Source: an uncultured archaeon (GTDB lineage: Archaea > Thermoproteota > Bathyarchaeia > Bathyarchaeales > DTEX01). From it: 34,356 bases of DNA. The stretch spans positions 1 to 34,356 of the forward strand of contig CALKGV010000032.1 in assembly GCA_938091805.1 (NCBI GenBank), given 5' to 3'. Below, piece after piece: positions 26,785-34,356 of the stretch. The notes beneath the pieces are model-generated. The model did not search any database. It was not told where the DNA came from and was given only the letters and a program-made list of their open reading frames with translations. Each line of letters begins with the position of its first letter. Position 1 is the stretch's first letter. The translations under genes and the position numbers were made by a program.

Positions 26785-27507
26785 TTAAAGACTTTTCTGT
26801 TTGCTGCATACCAATTTTTTCACAGATGTTCTCATGCCTACATAAGCAGATTGCACCATACCCACAAAAAGCCCGGTCTCCACAACCCCCGGGATCATCT
26901 TCAACTCCTCATTCAGCTTTTTCGGATTCTCGACGATTCCGAAGCCCGCATCAAGTATGAAGTTTCCATTATCAGTTATGTAGGGCCAACCCGCCTTAAT
27001 CTCCCTTAAACATGGGTCTCCACCTATCTCCCTAATTTTCGCAGTGACAAATGGTTCAGCAAAAGGTAAAATTTCAATTGGCAGAGGCTGGCCTCCACCA
27101 AGTTGATCAACCAGTTTTCTTTCATCCGCGATTATAATTAGTTTCCTTGAGGATGCTGCGAGAATCTTCTCCCGCGTTAGGGCGCCGCCCATGCCCTTTA
27201 TTAAGTTTAAATTTGGATCGATTTGATCAGCTCCATCAATTGTTAGGTCTACTGTTGGGTGCTCATGAAGCGTTGTTGTTGGAATACCGTATCTTACGGC
27301 TAGGAGAAGCGACTGATATGATGATGGAATGCCTAGAACTTTCAGTCCGGCTTCTCTTATTCTCCGACCTATTTCCTCTATAGCGTACTTAACAGTTGAA
27401 CCTGAGCCAAGACCAATGACAAAGCCGTCTCTAACTTCGCTATTTACAGCCTCAACTGCAGCCCTTCTCTTCGCGTTCTCAACCCAATCCATATCCCTAC
27501 TCCTCAA
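26785..27507 (-). CDS. rpiA: Ribose-5-phosphate isomerase A
   Basis: VIGLGSGSTVKYAIEEIG, TIDGADQIDPNLNLIKGMGGALTREKILA, PIEILPFAEPFV. Confidence 0.95.
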   Translation of the reverse strand: MRSRDMDWVENAKRRAAVEAVNSEVRDGFVIGLGSGSTVKYAIEEIGRRIREAGLKVLGIPSSYQSLLLAVRYGIPTTTLHEHPTVDLTIDGADQIDPNLNLIKGMGGALTREKILAASSRKLIIIADERKLVDQLGGGQPLPIEILPFAEPFVTAKIREIGGDPCLREIKAGWPYITDNGNFILDAGFGIVENPKKLNEELKMIPGVVETGLFVGMVQSAYVGMRTSVKKLVCSKQKSL

Positions 27508-28225
27508 TCTCTATTTGACTAAGTCTGCTAAGAACTTTTTCAACCTCGGCCATTATTTGTTCAATTCTCCTATCAGCCTCGCCCTCTTCTCTTTCCTCTT
27601 TTTCCGGACTCGGTTGCTCGGTAGCAGACTTAGGTTTAGCGCTTTCTTTCCTCCTTTTAGGAGCAGGGGTCTTTTCAAGCTGCTCTTCCTCTTTTTCCCT
27701 TACTGCCTCTTTAGGCTTAGTAGCTAATTCCGCCGGTGAAGGTGCCAGTCCAGTTATTGCTCTTAATTCTTCAATCCTCCTATTTAAGGTCTCAAATCTC
27801 TCTGAGAACATTTTTATGAACTCTTCCTGCATTCTTTCTAACTCATTTAGAGCTATAATTGATTCGCCTCTTGCAATCTCTTGCTTCACTCGTTCCAAAT
27901 CCTCCCTGTACTTCAGTATTAGACCATCCCTCTCCTCAATGGTTATTTTCCCCTCAGCCTGAGCCTCATATAGCCTCCTAATAGCGTAGCTTAAGATTTC
28001 CCGCTCAAGCTCAAGCACTCTAAGTTTATCCTTAGTTCCTTTAATAACTTCCTCTGAAACCGTTTTGCCAGTAGGCCATGTCCATTTTTCCGGCGGGCTG
28101 TCGCTTACAGGGCGCTTCTCAACTCTTAATGCGATTTTTCTCTTCTCATGTTCCATCAGCCACAACATCGTTAAGGCCACTAGGGTGACGCCGAAGATCA
28201 CGGTTAAGTAAAACCATAAGTCCAA
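27497..28225 (-). CDS. Membrane-anchored coiled-coil protein of unknown function
   Basis: N-terminal TM (LWFYLTVIFGVTLVALTMLWLM), then long charged coiled-coil and K/E-rich linker; overlaps the rpiA start. Confidence 0.7.
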   Translation of the reverse strand: MDLWFYLTVIFGVTLVALTMLWLMEHEKRKIALRVEKRPVSDSPPEKWTWPTGKTVSEEVIKGTKDKLRVLELEREILSYAIRRLYEAQAEGKITIEERDGLILKYREDLERVKQEIARGESIIALNELERMQEEFIKMFSERFETLNRRIEELRAITGLAPSPAELATKPKEAVREKEEEQLEKTPAPKRRKESAKPKSATEQPSPEKEEREEGEADRRIEQIMAEVEKVLSRLSQIEIEE

Positions 28226-28384
28226 ACCGCCAGCCTCTCAATGCGCAACTTACTTATATTACATTTCTGATAAATTGCAAAATATAACTTTCTGTTTCGA
28301 GCAATTTTATTTATATTTGAAGGTATGCATTACATTAATTAAATCCATACTGCCACGCCAAGTGGAAGGTTAAGGAGAAAAATC

Positions 28385-29314
28385 ATGTGTTCCCATAAGC
28401 TTTCGTTAAGAAGATACGGGTTGATACCCGCCACCTTAACTCCAATGGATAAGGATTACAGGGTGGACTATGATCAACTTGCAGATTATATTCGTTGGCT
28501 CACTAAATTTGACATAGGCGGGTTAGCGGTTAATGTTGATACTGGTGAGGGACCGCATTTATATCCGGAGGAACGCGCGGGTATACTGAGGGCATTATCT
28601 CCAATAGTTAAGGGGAAAGTCCCAATAATAGCTGGTTTGCATGCTAGGAACACTGAGGAAGCTGTGAAGTTGGGTTTGGAAGCTAAGGAGGCTGGCGCTG
28701 ATGGATTGCTGGTCTTTCCACATCCGGCTTTTTCCGGCGAATCAGCTGTTGACGTAATATACAACTATCACTTGGAAATATCTGAAAAGGTTGATATGCC
28801 CCTAATACTTTTTCAGTTACAGCCAACGCTGGGCGGCGTCGAGTTCAGCCCTGAAACGCTGTTAAAACTTGCGGAAATCAAGAATGTCATAGCAATTAAG
28901 GAAGCCTCGTTCGATGCAAGGAAGTTTGTTAATGTTATCCGCATATTAAGCAATGCTCCCAAAAGAATCACGGTGTTAACGGGAAATGACAACATTATTT
29001 ATGAATCCCTGATTTTAGGCGCTGAAGGCGGGCTTCTGGGGTTTGGAACTATAGCAACTGATAAGCAGGTTGAAATATTTAGACTTGTTGCTCAGCATAG
29101 ATTTAAGGAAGCTAGGGAAATCTGGGACGAGATACTGCCGCTGGAAGAAGCGATTTTCTCCCCTCCGGTCAGAAACTATAGGGCGCGTTTAAAAGAATCA
29201 CTTGTTATGATGGGGATCATCAAGACCCCCTATGTTAGACCGCCGCTGCAGCCCATATCTGTGGAGGAAAGAAAGACTCTGAGAAAAATATTGAAGAGCC
29301 TTAATATGTTGTAA
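28385..29314 (+). CDS. Dihydrodipicolinate synthase/N-acetylneuraminate lyase family aldolase
   Basis: GLIPATLTPMDKDYRVDYDQLADYIRWL, GGLAVNVDTGEGPHLYPEER, IAIKEASFDARKFVNV, VLTGNDNIIYESLILGAEGGLLGFG. Confidence 0.9.
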   Translation: MCSHKLSLRRYGLIPATLTPMDKDYRVDYDQLADYIRWLTKFDIGGLAVNVDTGEGPHLYPEERAGILRALSPIVKGKVPIIAGLHARNTEEAVKLGLEAKEAGADGLLVFPHPAFSGESAVDVIYNYHLEISEKVDMPLILFQLQPTLGGVEFSPETLLKLAEIKNVIAIKEASFDARKFVNVIRILSNAPKRITVLTGNDNIIYESLILGAEGGLLGFGTIATDKQVEIFRLVAQHRFKEAREIWDEILPLEEAIFSPPVRNYRARLKESLVMMGIIKTPYVRPPLQPISVEERKTLRKILKSLNML

Positions 29315-29328
29315 AGGGGGTTACTTGA

Positions 29329-30516
29329 ATGACGGTAGATATGTCAGTTAACATATCTGGCTTAACGTTTAAAAACCCAATAATTGTGGCTTCGGGGTCG
29401 AGAACCGCATCTGCAAAGCACATCTTGAAATGCTTTGAAAATGGTGCTGCGGGAGCCGTCACGAAAACAATAACCTATGATGTTATGCAACGGGTTCAGC
29501 CTAAACCCAGAATGCATGTTGTTAATCCTGAGGATGCTTTAAGGGGAAGGTTCTACTCGCTTTACTCAATAGAGCTTATGTCTGAATATAGCCCGGAACA
29601 ATGGGTTAAGGAGATAGGGAAGATCAAAGCAGCGGTTAAGAGAAATGGGGGCATTTTGATTGCGAGCATCGCTGGCAGAAATTTCGAAGAGTGGGAGAAG
29701 CTAGCCAACCTGGTTGAGGATGCAGGAGCGGACATGATAGAAATTAATTTATCGTGCCCGCACATTGAGGAGGGCGCTCTTATGGGAAGAGCCGCATCCT
29801 CAAGCCTAAATGTTGTTTCCCAAATAGTGAGGATCGTAAAGAACACCATCTCTCTTCCAGTAATAGGCAAGTTAACACCGCATGGCGCTAACCCTGTCAA
29901 TCTGGCGAAGGCGATGTTTTCTTCCGGAGCGGATGCTGTTGTTTCAACCGCAAGATTTCAGGGATTAATTATAGACGCCGGATCAATGAAGCCGATTCTG
30001 TGGGGTAGTTACGGAGGTTATGGCGGACCTTGGCAGCTGCCAATAAGTTTGAGTTGGACTGCGCATATAGCGAGGGAAAACGTGGGAAAGCCAATAATAG
30101 GTTCCGGTGGAATTTCTGGATGGGAAGATATTGTAAGGTTTCTGTTGGTTGGCGCGTCTGCAGTTCAAATATGCACGGCAATCATAATTGGGGGATATAG
30201 TATTATACCGAAAATGCTAAAGGGGTTTGCGGAATGGATGGAGGCTAAGAGCTTCCAACGAATTAATGAGTTTATTGGCTTATCTCTAAGGGATATTATG
30301 CCATTAGACAATTTAGAAAGAAGAAGAATCTACATCGTGTCAGTTGACGTAGATAAGTGCTCAGGCTGCGGAGTATGTGAGCTCGTATGTCCATATGAAG
30401 CCATAAGCATTGATGAGCGGAATAAGGCGGTAATCGGGCTAGAATGTGACAACTGTGGGTTATGCGCATCTATATGTCCGTTCAGAGCATTATCCTTAAA
30501 GGTGATGGTAAGTTAG
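29329..30516 (+). CDS. Dihydroorotate dehydrogenase-like / dihydropyrimidine dehydrogenase (PreA-like) with C-terminal 2x[4Fe-4S] ferredoxin domain
   Basis: FKNPIIVASGS, EINLSCPHIEEGALMGR, PVIGKLTPHGANP, KPIIGSGGISGWEDIVRFLLVGASAVQICTA; CSGCGVCELVCP and CDNCGLCASICP. Confidence 0.9.
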   Translation: MTVDMSVNISGLTFKNPIIVASGSRTASAKHILKCFENGAAGAVTKTITYDVMQRVQPKPRMHVVNPEDALRGRFYSLYSIELMSEYSPEQWVKEIGKIKAAVKRNGGILIASIAGRNFEEWEKLANLVEDAGADMIEINLSCPHIEEGALMGRAASSSLNVVSQIVRIVKNTISLPVIGKLTPHGANPVNLAKAMFSSGADAVVSTARFQGLIIDAGSMKPILWGSYGGYGGPWQLPISLSWTAHIARENVGKPIIGSGGISGWEDIVRFLLVGASAVQICTAIIIGGYSIIPKMLKGFAEWMEAKSFQRINEFIGLSLRDIMPLDNLERRRIYIVSVDVDKCSGCGVCELVCPYEAISIDERNKAVIGLECDNCGLCASICPFRALSLKVMVS

Positions 30517-30572
30517 AGCGCTATTTGGAAGCGAACAATTTTTAAGTTTTCCGGGAGAATTGGGAATAATAA

Positions 30573-32249
30573 GTGGCGGACGAAATGCTTATTGTGACTG
30601 AGAAACCTTCGGTTGCTAGGGCCATTGAAAAGATCATAAAACCTAAAGCCGAGATTGTTGCCTTAAGCGGGCATATGCTTAACCTTGATTTTCCAGAGAA
30701 ATATTCAAACTGGTGGAACACGAATCCAAAAGATCTTTTTCACGTTGAAACTAAATGGGTCATCGCTGACAGGAGGGCTTACGAAACTCTCACTAGTGCT
30801 CTTAAGGGCGCTGGAGACCCTATAGTTTTGGCGACTGATAATGACCATGAGGGTGAACTCATAGCCTACGAGGCTCTTTTAACTGCGCAGGATATTCTGG
30901 GTAAGCCGCGTTACATGCGCATGCGTTTTAACACGGTTTCCGAAAGTGAACTTAAGGATGCTTGGAGCAGATTTGAGCCTGATCTAAATTGGGGGTGGGT
31001 TAGGAAAGCGCTTTTCCGCCAAAAATTCGATTTGATTGTGGGCGCAGCGTACACTAGGCTATTGACGATCTCCGCTAGAAGGGCTGGGCAAAACGTTAAG
31101 TTAATTTCCTACGGAAGCTGTCAGACCCCAACATTATGGTTTGTCTATGAGAGAGATCTTTCAATCAGAAACTTCAAGCCTGAAACCTATTATGTTGTTT
31201 GGGCTATTCTCGACAATAGAGGCGTTAAAGTTAAAGTTTCAACTGAGAGTATAAGGGATAAGGCTAAGGCAAAAGCCATCTATGAGGATGCTGGGAAAGC
31301 CAAAGATGCCGTTGTGAAAGAGTATGCTCTAAATGTTGAGGGCGAACAGAAGCCTCTGCCAACCGATACTGATACTATGCTGCAGGAGTTAACGAGAATT
31401 TTAGGGCTTAGCAGCAATAAAATTATGAGCGCTGCTGAGGATCTTTACGCCAATGGTTACATAAGCTACCCTAGGACTGAAACCAACATGTGGGTTAGGG
31501 TTAACCATAAAGAGGTTCTGGATGTACTCTCGAGAACCCCGCTTTCACGGTTTATCCATTATGAGGATTTCAGCCCCGTAAACGGTAAGAAGAATGACGG
31601 CGCCCACCCACCTATACATCCAATTAAGCCATATCTTGGAAAAGATTTTTCCGGGAGGATTTGGGAATATATTGCACGCCGATACTTAGCGAACACGGTT
31701 GGCAGAAACGCCGTCTTCGAACGTTGGAAGCTGAGCGTTGATGTAAATGGTATCAAAATGGATGCCGTGGGCAAGTATATTGTTGAGGAAGGATTTTATG
31801 AGGTTTTCCCATATTTTAGGCCTAAGGATCTCCAGTGGATTCCTGAGCTTAAAAATGGCCAAATCCTTCCCATTCTGGAGGTCGGTTTAAGTGAGCGTAA
31901 AACTAAGCCGCCGTCGCATTTGACGGAGTCTGAGCTCCTTAGGCTCATGGAGAGGCATGGGATAGGCACCGATGCAACTAGGCATATTTTTCCAACGCTT
32001 ATAGTTAATAGGGGCTACGCTGTTAAGAAGCGTAAAAGCTTCCTTCTAACAAACCAAGGAGAGGCTCTTATAAAGATGCTGAGAGGCGTTGATGGGAGGC
32101 TTGTCACGCCTGAAACCAGGCGATATGTTGAGCAGATGATGAGTGAGGTTGAATCTGGACGCCTAAATTTGGAGGAGGCGCTTAGTCAATCTATAAAAAT
32201 ATATGAGCAACTCTATGACGAATTGAGCAAGCGGCTTAGTGGACGCTGA
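30573..32249 (+). CDS. topA: Type IA DNA topoisomerase (TopA/TopIII-like), GTG start
   Basis: Toprim LIVTEKPSVARAI, ATDNDHEGELIAYEAL; active-site Tyr YISYPRTETNMWV; LTESELLRLMERHGIGTDATR. Confidence 0.93.
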   Translation: MADEMLIVTEKPSVARAIEKIIKPKAEIVALSGHMLNLDFPEKYSNWWNTNPKDLFHVETKWVIADRRAYETLTSALKGAGDPIVLATDNDHEGELIAYEALLTAQDILGKPRYMRMRFNTVSESELKDAWSRFEPDLNWGWVRKALFRQKFDLIVGAAYTRLLTISARRAGQNVKLISYGSCQTPTLWFVYERDLSIRNFKPETYYVVWAILDNRGVKVKVSTESIRDKAKAKAIYEDAGKAKDAVVKEYALNVEGEQKPLPTDTDTMLQELTRILGLSSNKIMSAAEDLYANGYISYPRTETNMWVRVNHKEVLDVLSRTPLSRFIHYEDFSPVNGKKNDGAHPPIHPIKPYLGKDFSGRIWEYIARRYLANTVGRNAVFERWKLSVDVNGIKMDAVGKYIVEEGFYEVFPYFRPKDLQWIPELKNGQILPILEVGLSERKTKPPSHLTESELLRLMERHGIGTDATRHIFPTLIVNRGYAVKKRKSFLLTNQGEALIKMLRGVDGRLVTPETRRYVEQMMSEVESGRLNLEEALSQSIKIYEQLYDELSKRLSGR

Positions 32250-32387
32250 GGCGCTGGGTAACATGGGCTGAATCACGATTTATGCCACGCGACTCGGAAA
32301 GCAAACCTTTTTCCTCTGATCCTAAATCGGATCTTAAATAATGAAGTTAATCTGTTTAAAAATTATGGTGGTTACGTTGCGTCTTAT

Positions 32388-33896
32388 TTACAGCCAATAA
32401 TTTTTTAAAGAGGAATATAGGTTGCGATAAACCTTACTATAGGTTCTTTCGTAAATTTTAACTCTCTCTCCATTAGGTTCATTGATGCTTATGGTTTTAA
32501 CAGCCTCAGCACATGCTTTTTCCAAGCTAGAGTATATTCCGACACCCACACCGGCCAAAAGGGCCGCGCCGAAAGCTGAATCCTCTTCAACTCCCGTCTT
32601 AATGATTGTGGAGCTAAAGATGTCTGCTTGTATTTGTCTCCAAAGGTTGCTTCTGGAGCCGCCGCCACGGGCGATTATCTTCCCAATTTTGACGCCTAGC
32701 TCCCTGAAGATTTCTAAGCAGTCCCTTAGGGCATAGGCTACGCCTTCCATGATCGCCCTAATAAAATGTTGCCTGCTATGCTGGAGCGTTAAGCCGAAGA
32801 ATCCTCCCCTGGCTTTAGGGTCCATATGAGGGGAACGTTCACCTAAAAGGTATGGGAGGAATATTAGCCCGTTACATCCCGGTTCAGCTTTTTCAGCTTC
32901 CTTTGAGAGCAAATCGTAAGGGTCGATGTTGCTGGATGAGCCGACAACCTTCTCCATATGGGCAAAGTTATCTCTAAACCATCTTAGTGATAATCCGGCT
33001 GAGAGTATTGCTCCTTGCAGACACCATTTGTTCGGGACAGCGTGGCAGAATGTGTGAACTCTATTCTTAGAATCTACTATTAACTCATCCAACGTCGTGA
33101 AGATCTGCCCGCCAGTTCCTATATTAGATGAAGCGATTCCGGCTTTAATTACCCCGGAACCTACTGCTCCAGCTTGAGAATCCCCTGCACCTGCAACAAC
33201 CGGTGTTCCCGCATGTAAGCCTGTTTCTTCAGATGCCTTTTTTGATATGCTTCCAACAACGCTTGTCGATTCAAAGGCTTCTGGAAAGGCTTCTCTTGGG
33301 AGATTGAGGGCGGAAATTATCTCATCTGACCACATTCTTCTCCTTACGTCAAATAGGAGCGTTGCAGATGCATCGGAGAAGTCTGTTGCGATGATCCCTG
33401 TTAGTTTATGCCTAATATAGTCTTTTGGAAGTAAAACCCTGAATATACTGTTGAATATTCTTTTTTCATTATCTTTAATCCAGAGTAACGTTGGGCCCAT
33501 GAACCCCGGCATTACTGGGTTACAAACCATGCTCAGAACTCTTTCCCTACCAATTATCTCATAAAACTCATCACATTTAGAGGTGCTCCTCTTATCTGAC
33601 CATATTATCGCTGGTCTGAGAGGCTTCATATCTCTCCCTATAAGCACTGTTCCATGCATTTGTCCAGAAAGCCCCACCGCTGAGATCTCGGAAGGTTTCA
33701 GCCCGGAACTTTTCAATGCCGCTTTTATCGAGGTTTTAGCCGCATCCCACCACAGATCTGGATCCTGCTCAGCATAATCATGGAGGGGTGAATAAATAGG
33801 GTACTCCTCAGAAGATCTTGCAATAACATTTCCTTCCTCATCTACAATAAGGACTTTGACGCTGGATGTACCGAGGTCTAATCCCATCAGATACAT
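32388..33896 (-). CDS. xylB: FGGY-family carbohydrate kinase, xylulokinase-like
   Basis: MGLDLGTSSVKVLIVDEEGNV, AEQDPDLWWDAAKTSIKAAL, VGLSGQMHGTVLI, GAGDSQAGAVGSGVIKAG, GGGSRSNLWRQIQADIFSSTI. Confidence 0.9.
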   Translation of the reverse strand: MYLMGLDLGTSSVKVLIVDEEGNVIARSSEEYPIYSPLHDYAEQDPDLWWDAAKTSIKAALKSSGLKPSEISAVGLSGQMHGTVLIGRDMKPLRPAIIWSDKRSTSKCDEFYEIIGRERVLSMVCNPVMPGFMGPTLLWIKDNEKRIFNSIFRVLLPKDYIRHKLTGIIATDFSDASATLLFDVRRRMWSDEIISALNLPREAFPEAFESTSVVGSISKKASEETGLHAGTPVVAGAGDSQAGAVGSGVIKAGIASSNIGTGGQIFTTLDELIVDSKNRVHTFCHAVPNKWCLQGAILSAGLSLRWFRDNFAHMEKVVGSSSNIDPYDLLSKEAEKAEPGCNGLIFLPYLLGERSPHMDPKARGGFFGLTLQHSRQHFIRAIMEGVAYALRDCLEIFRELGVKIGKIIARGGGSRSNLWRQIQADIFSSTIIKTGVEEDSAFGAALLAGVGVGIYSSLEKACAEAVKTISINEPNGERVKIYERTYSKVYRNLYSSLKNYWL

Positions 33897-34067
33897 TTGA
33901 ATCCCATTACTAAGAGTAGTGCTGAAGTATTTTAATACTGTCTACTCTTCCTTTAATTTTTAGGGTGAGAAAAAGGTATAGGGCGTGATAGGGCATTATC
34001 CAACACGCAGGCAGTCGTCAACAGCAAAATGAGCTTTAATTGTAATTACCTTCTTGACCTTATCAGA

Positions 34068-34356
34068 GAACTCATCTCTAAATTCCATATCTTAAGTGTA
34101 TTGTTATGCATGCTATTGTTATTAGGGCTTTGTATATTGCCGCCAGCCTCTCATACCTTACGATTATTCTTCTGAAGCTTTTGAGCCACCCGCAGAATCT
34201 CTAGACGGCTGACCTCATCCTCCTATAGATCTCGATGTCGTATTGTATGGGCTTCCTACCGTTCCTTGGGTTCACGGGTATGTTTGCCTCCACATTCATT
34301 GACGACAGCCTACCCCTTATTGCTTCAGTATCATATGCTGAGTCAGCGTAAAGCTC
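34068..34356 (-). mobile_element. IS5-like insertion sequence, copy C (right end and C-terminal transposase part; continues beyond the window)
   Basis: End gaactcatctctaaattccatatcttaag at 34068. Reverse complement encodes ELYADSAYDTEAIRGRLSSMNVEANIPVNPRNGRKPIQYDIEIYRRMRSAV*RFCGWLKSFRRIIVRYERLAA with an in-frame TAG. Confidence 0.9.

Noticed and set aside
32303-32340. Hairpin gatcc-taaatc-ggatc between topA and xylB as a terminator
   Set aside because: Short stem, no supporting context; archaeal termination usually uses T-tracts rather than this structure.
1-34356. CRISPR array or cas genes
   Set aside because: No regularly spaced direct repeats and no Cas-like proteins seen; the only guide-RNA-like signal is the TnpB right end.

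Overview
The window looks archaeal: it has aIF1A, RadA, a Hef-type helicase, AbrB-PhoU regulators, AMMECR1, and an intron-containing tRNA-Leu. The lineage is probably TACK/Bathyarchaeia-like, but that is inference. Most genes are housekeeping or metabolic: moeA, a radA-hef repair operon, nucleotide-sugar dehydrogenases, an FMN glutamate-synthase-like protein, rpiA, a DapA-family lyase, a DHOD-ferredoxin, a type IA topoisomerase and an FGGY kinase. Mobile remnants are interspersed. These are three defective copies (A, B, C) of one IS5-like element with GAACTCATCTC terminal inverted repeats, a solo end of the same element, and a TnpB/IS605 remnant that keeps its 3' omega-RNA/right-end region. 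The strongest candidate for an undescribed system is at 21.1-24.4 kb. There a membrane DUF2207-like protein ends in a 27-residue tail with ten alternating cysteines (CVCACANCACACACVSCACACAHGGAR). It abuts (TGA|ATG) a radical SAM/SPASM maturase with a PqqD-like N-terminus, which suggests a RiPP-type modification of a membrane-anchored Cys tail. Other notable signals are a 10-bp tandem repeat that shifts the frame of the hef C-terminus, a 35-aa ORF overlapping the radA start, an IS-truncated radical SAM gene reduced to its SPASM half, and a 134-nt imperfect inverted repeat downstream of hef.
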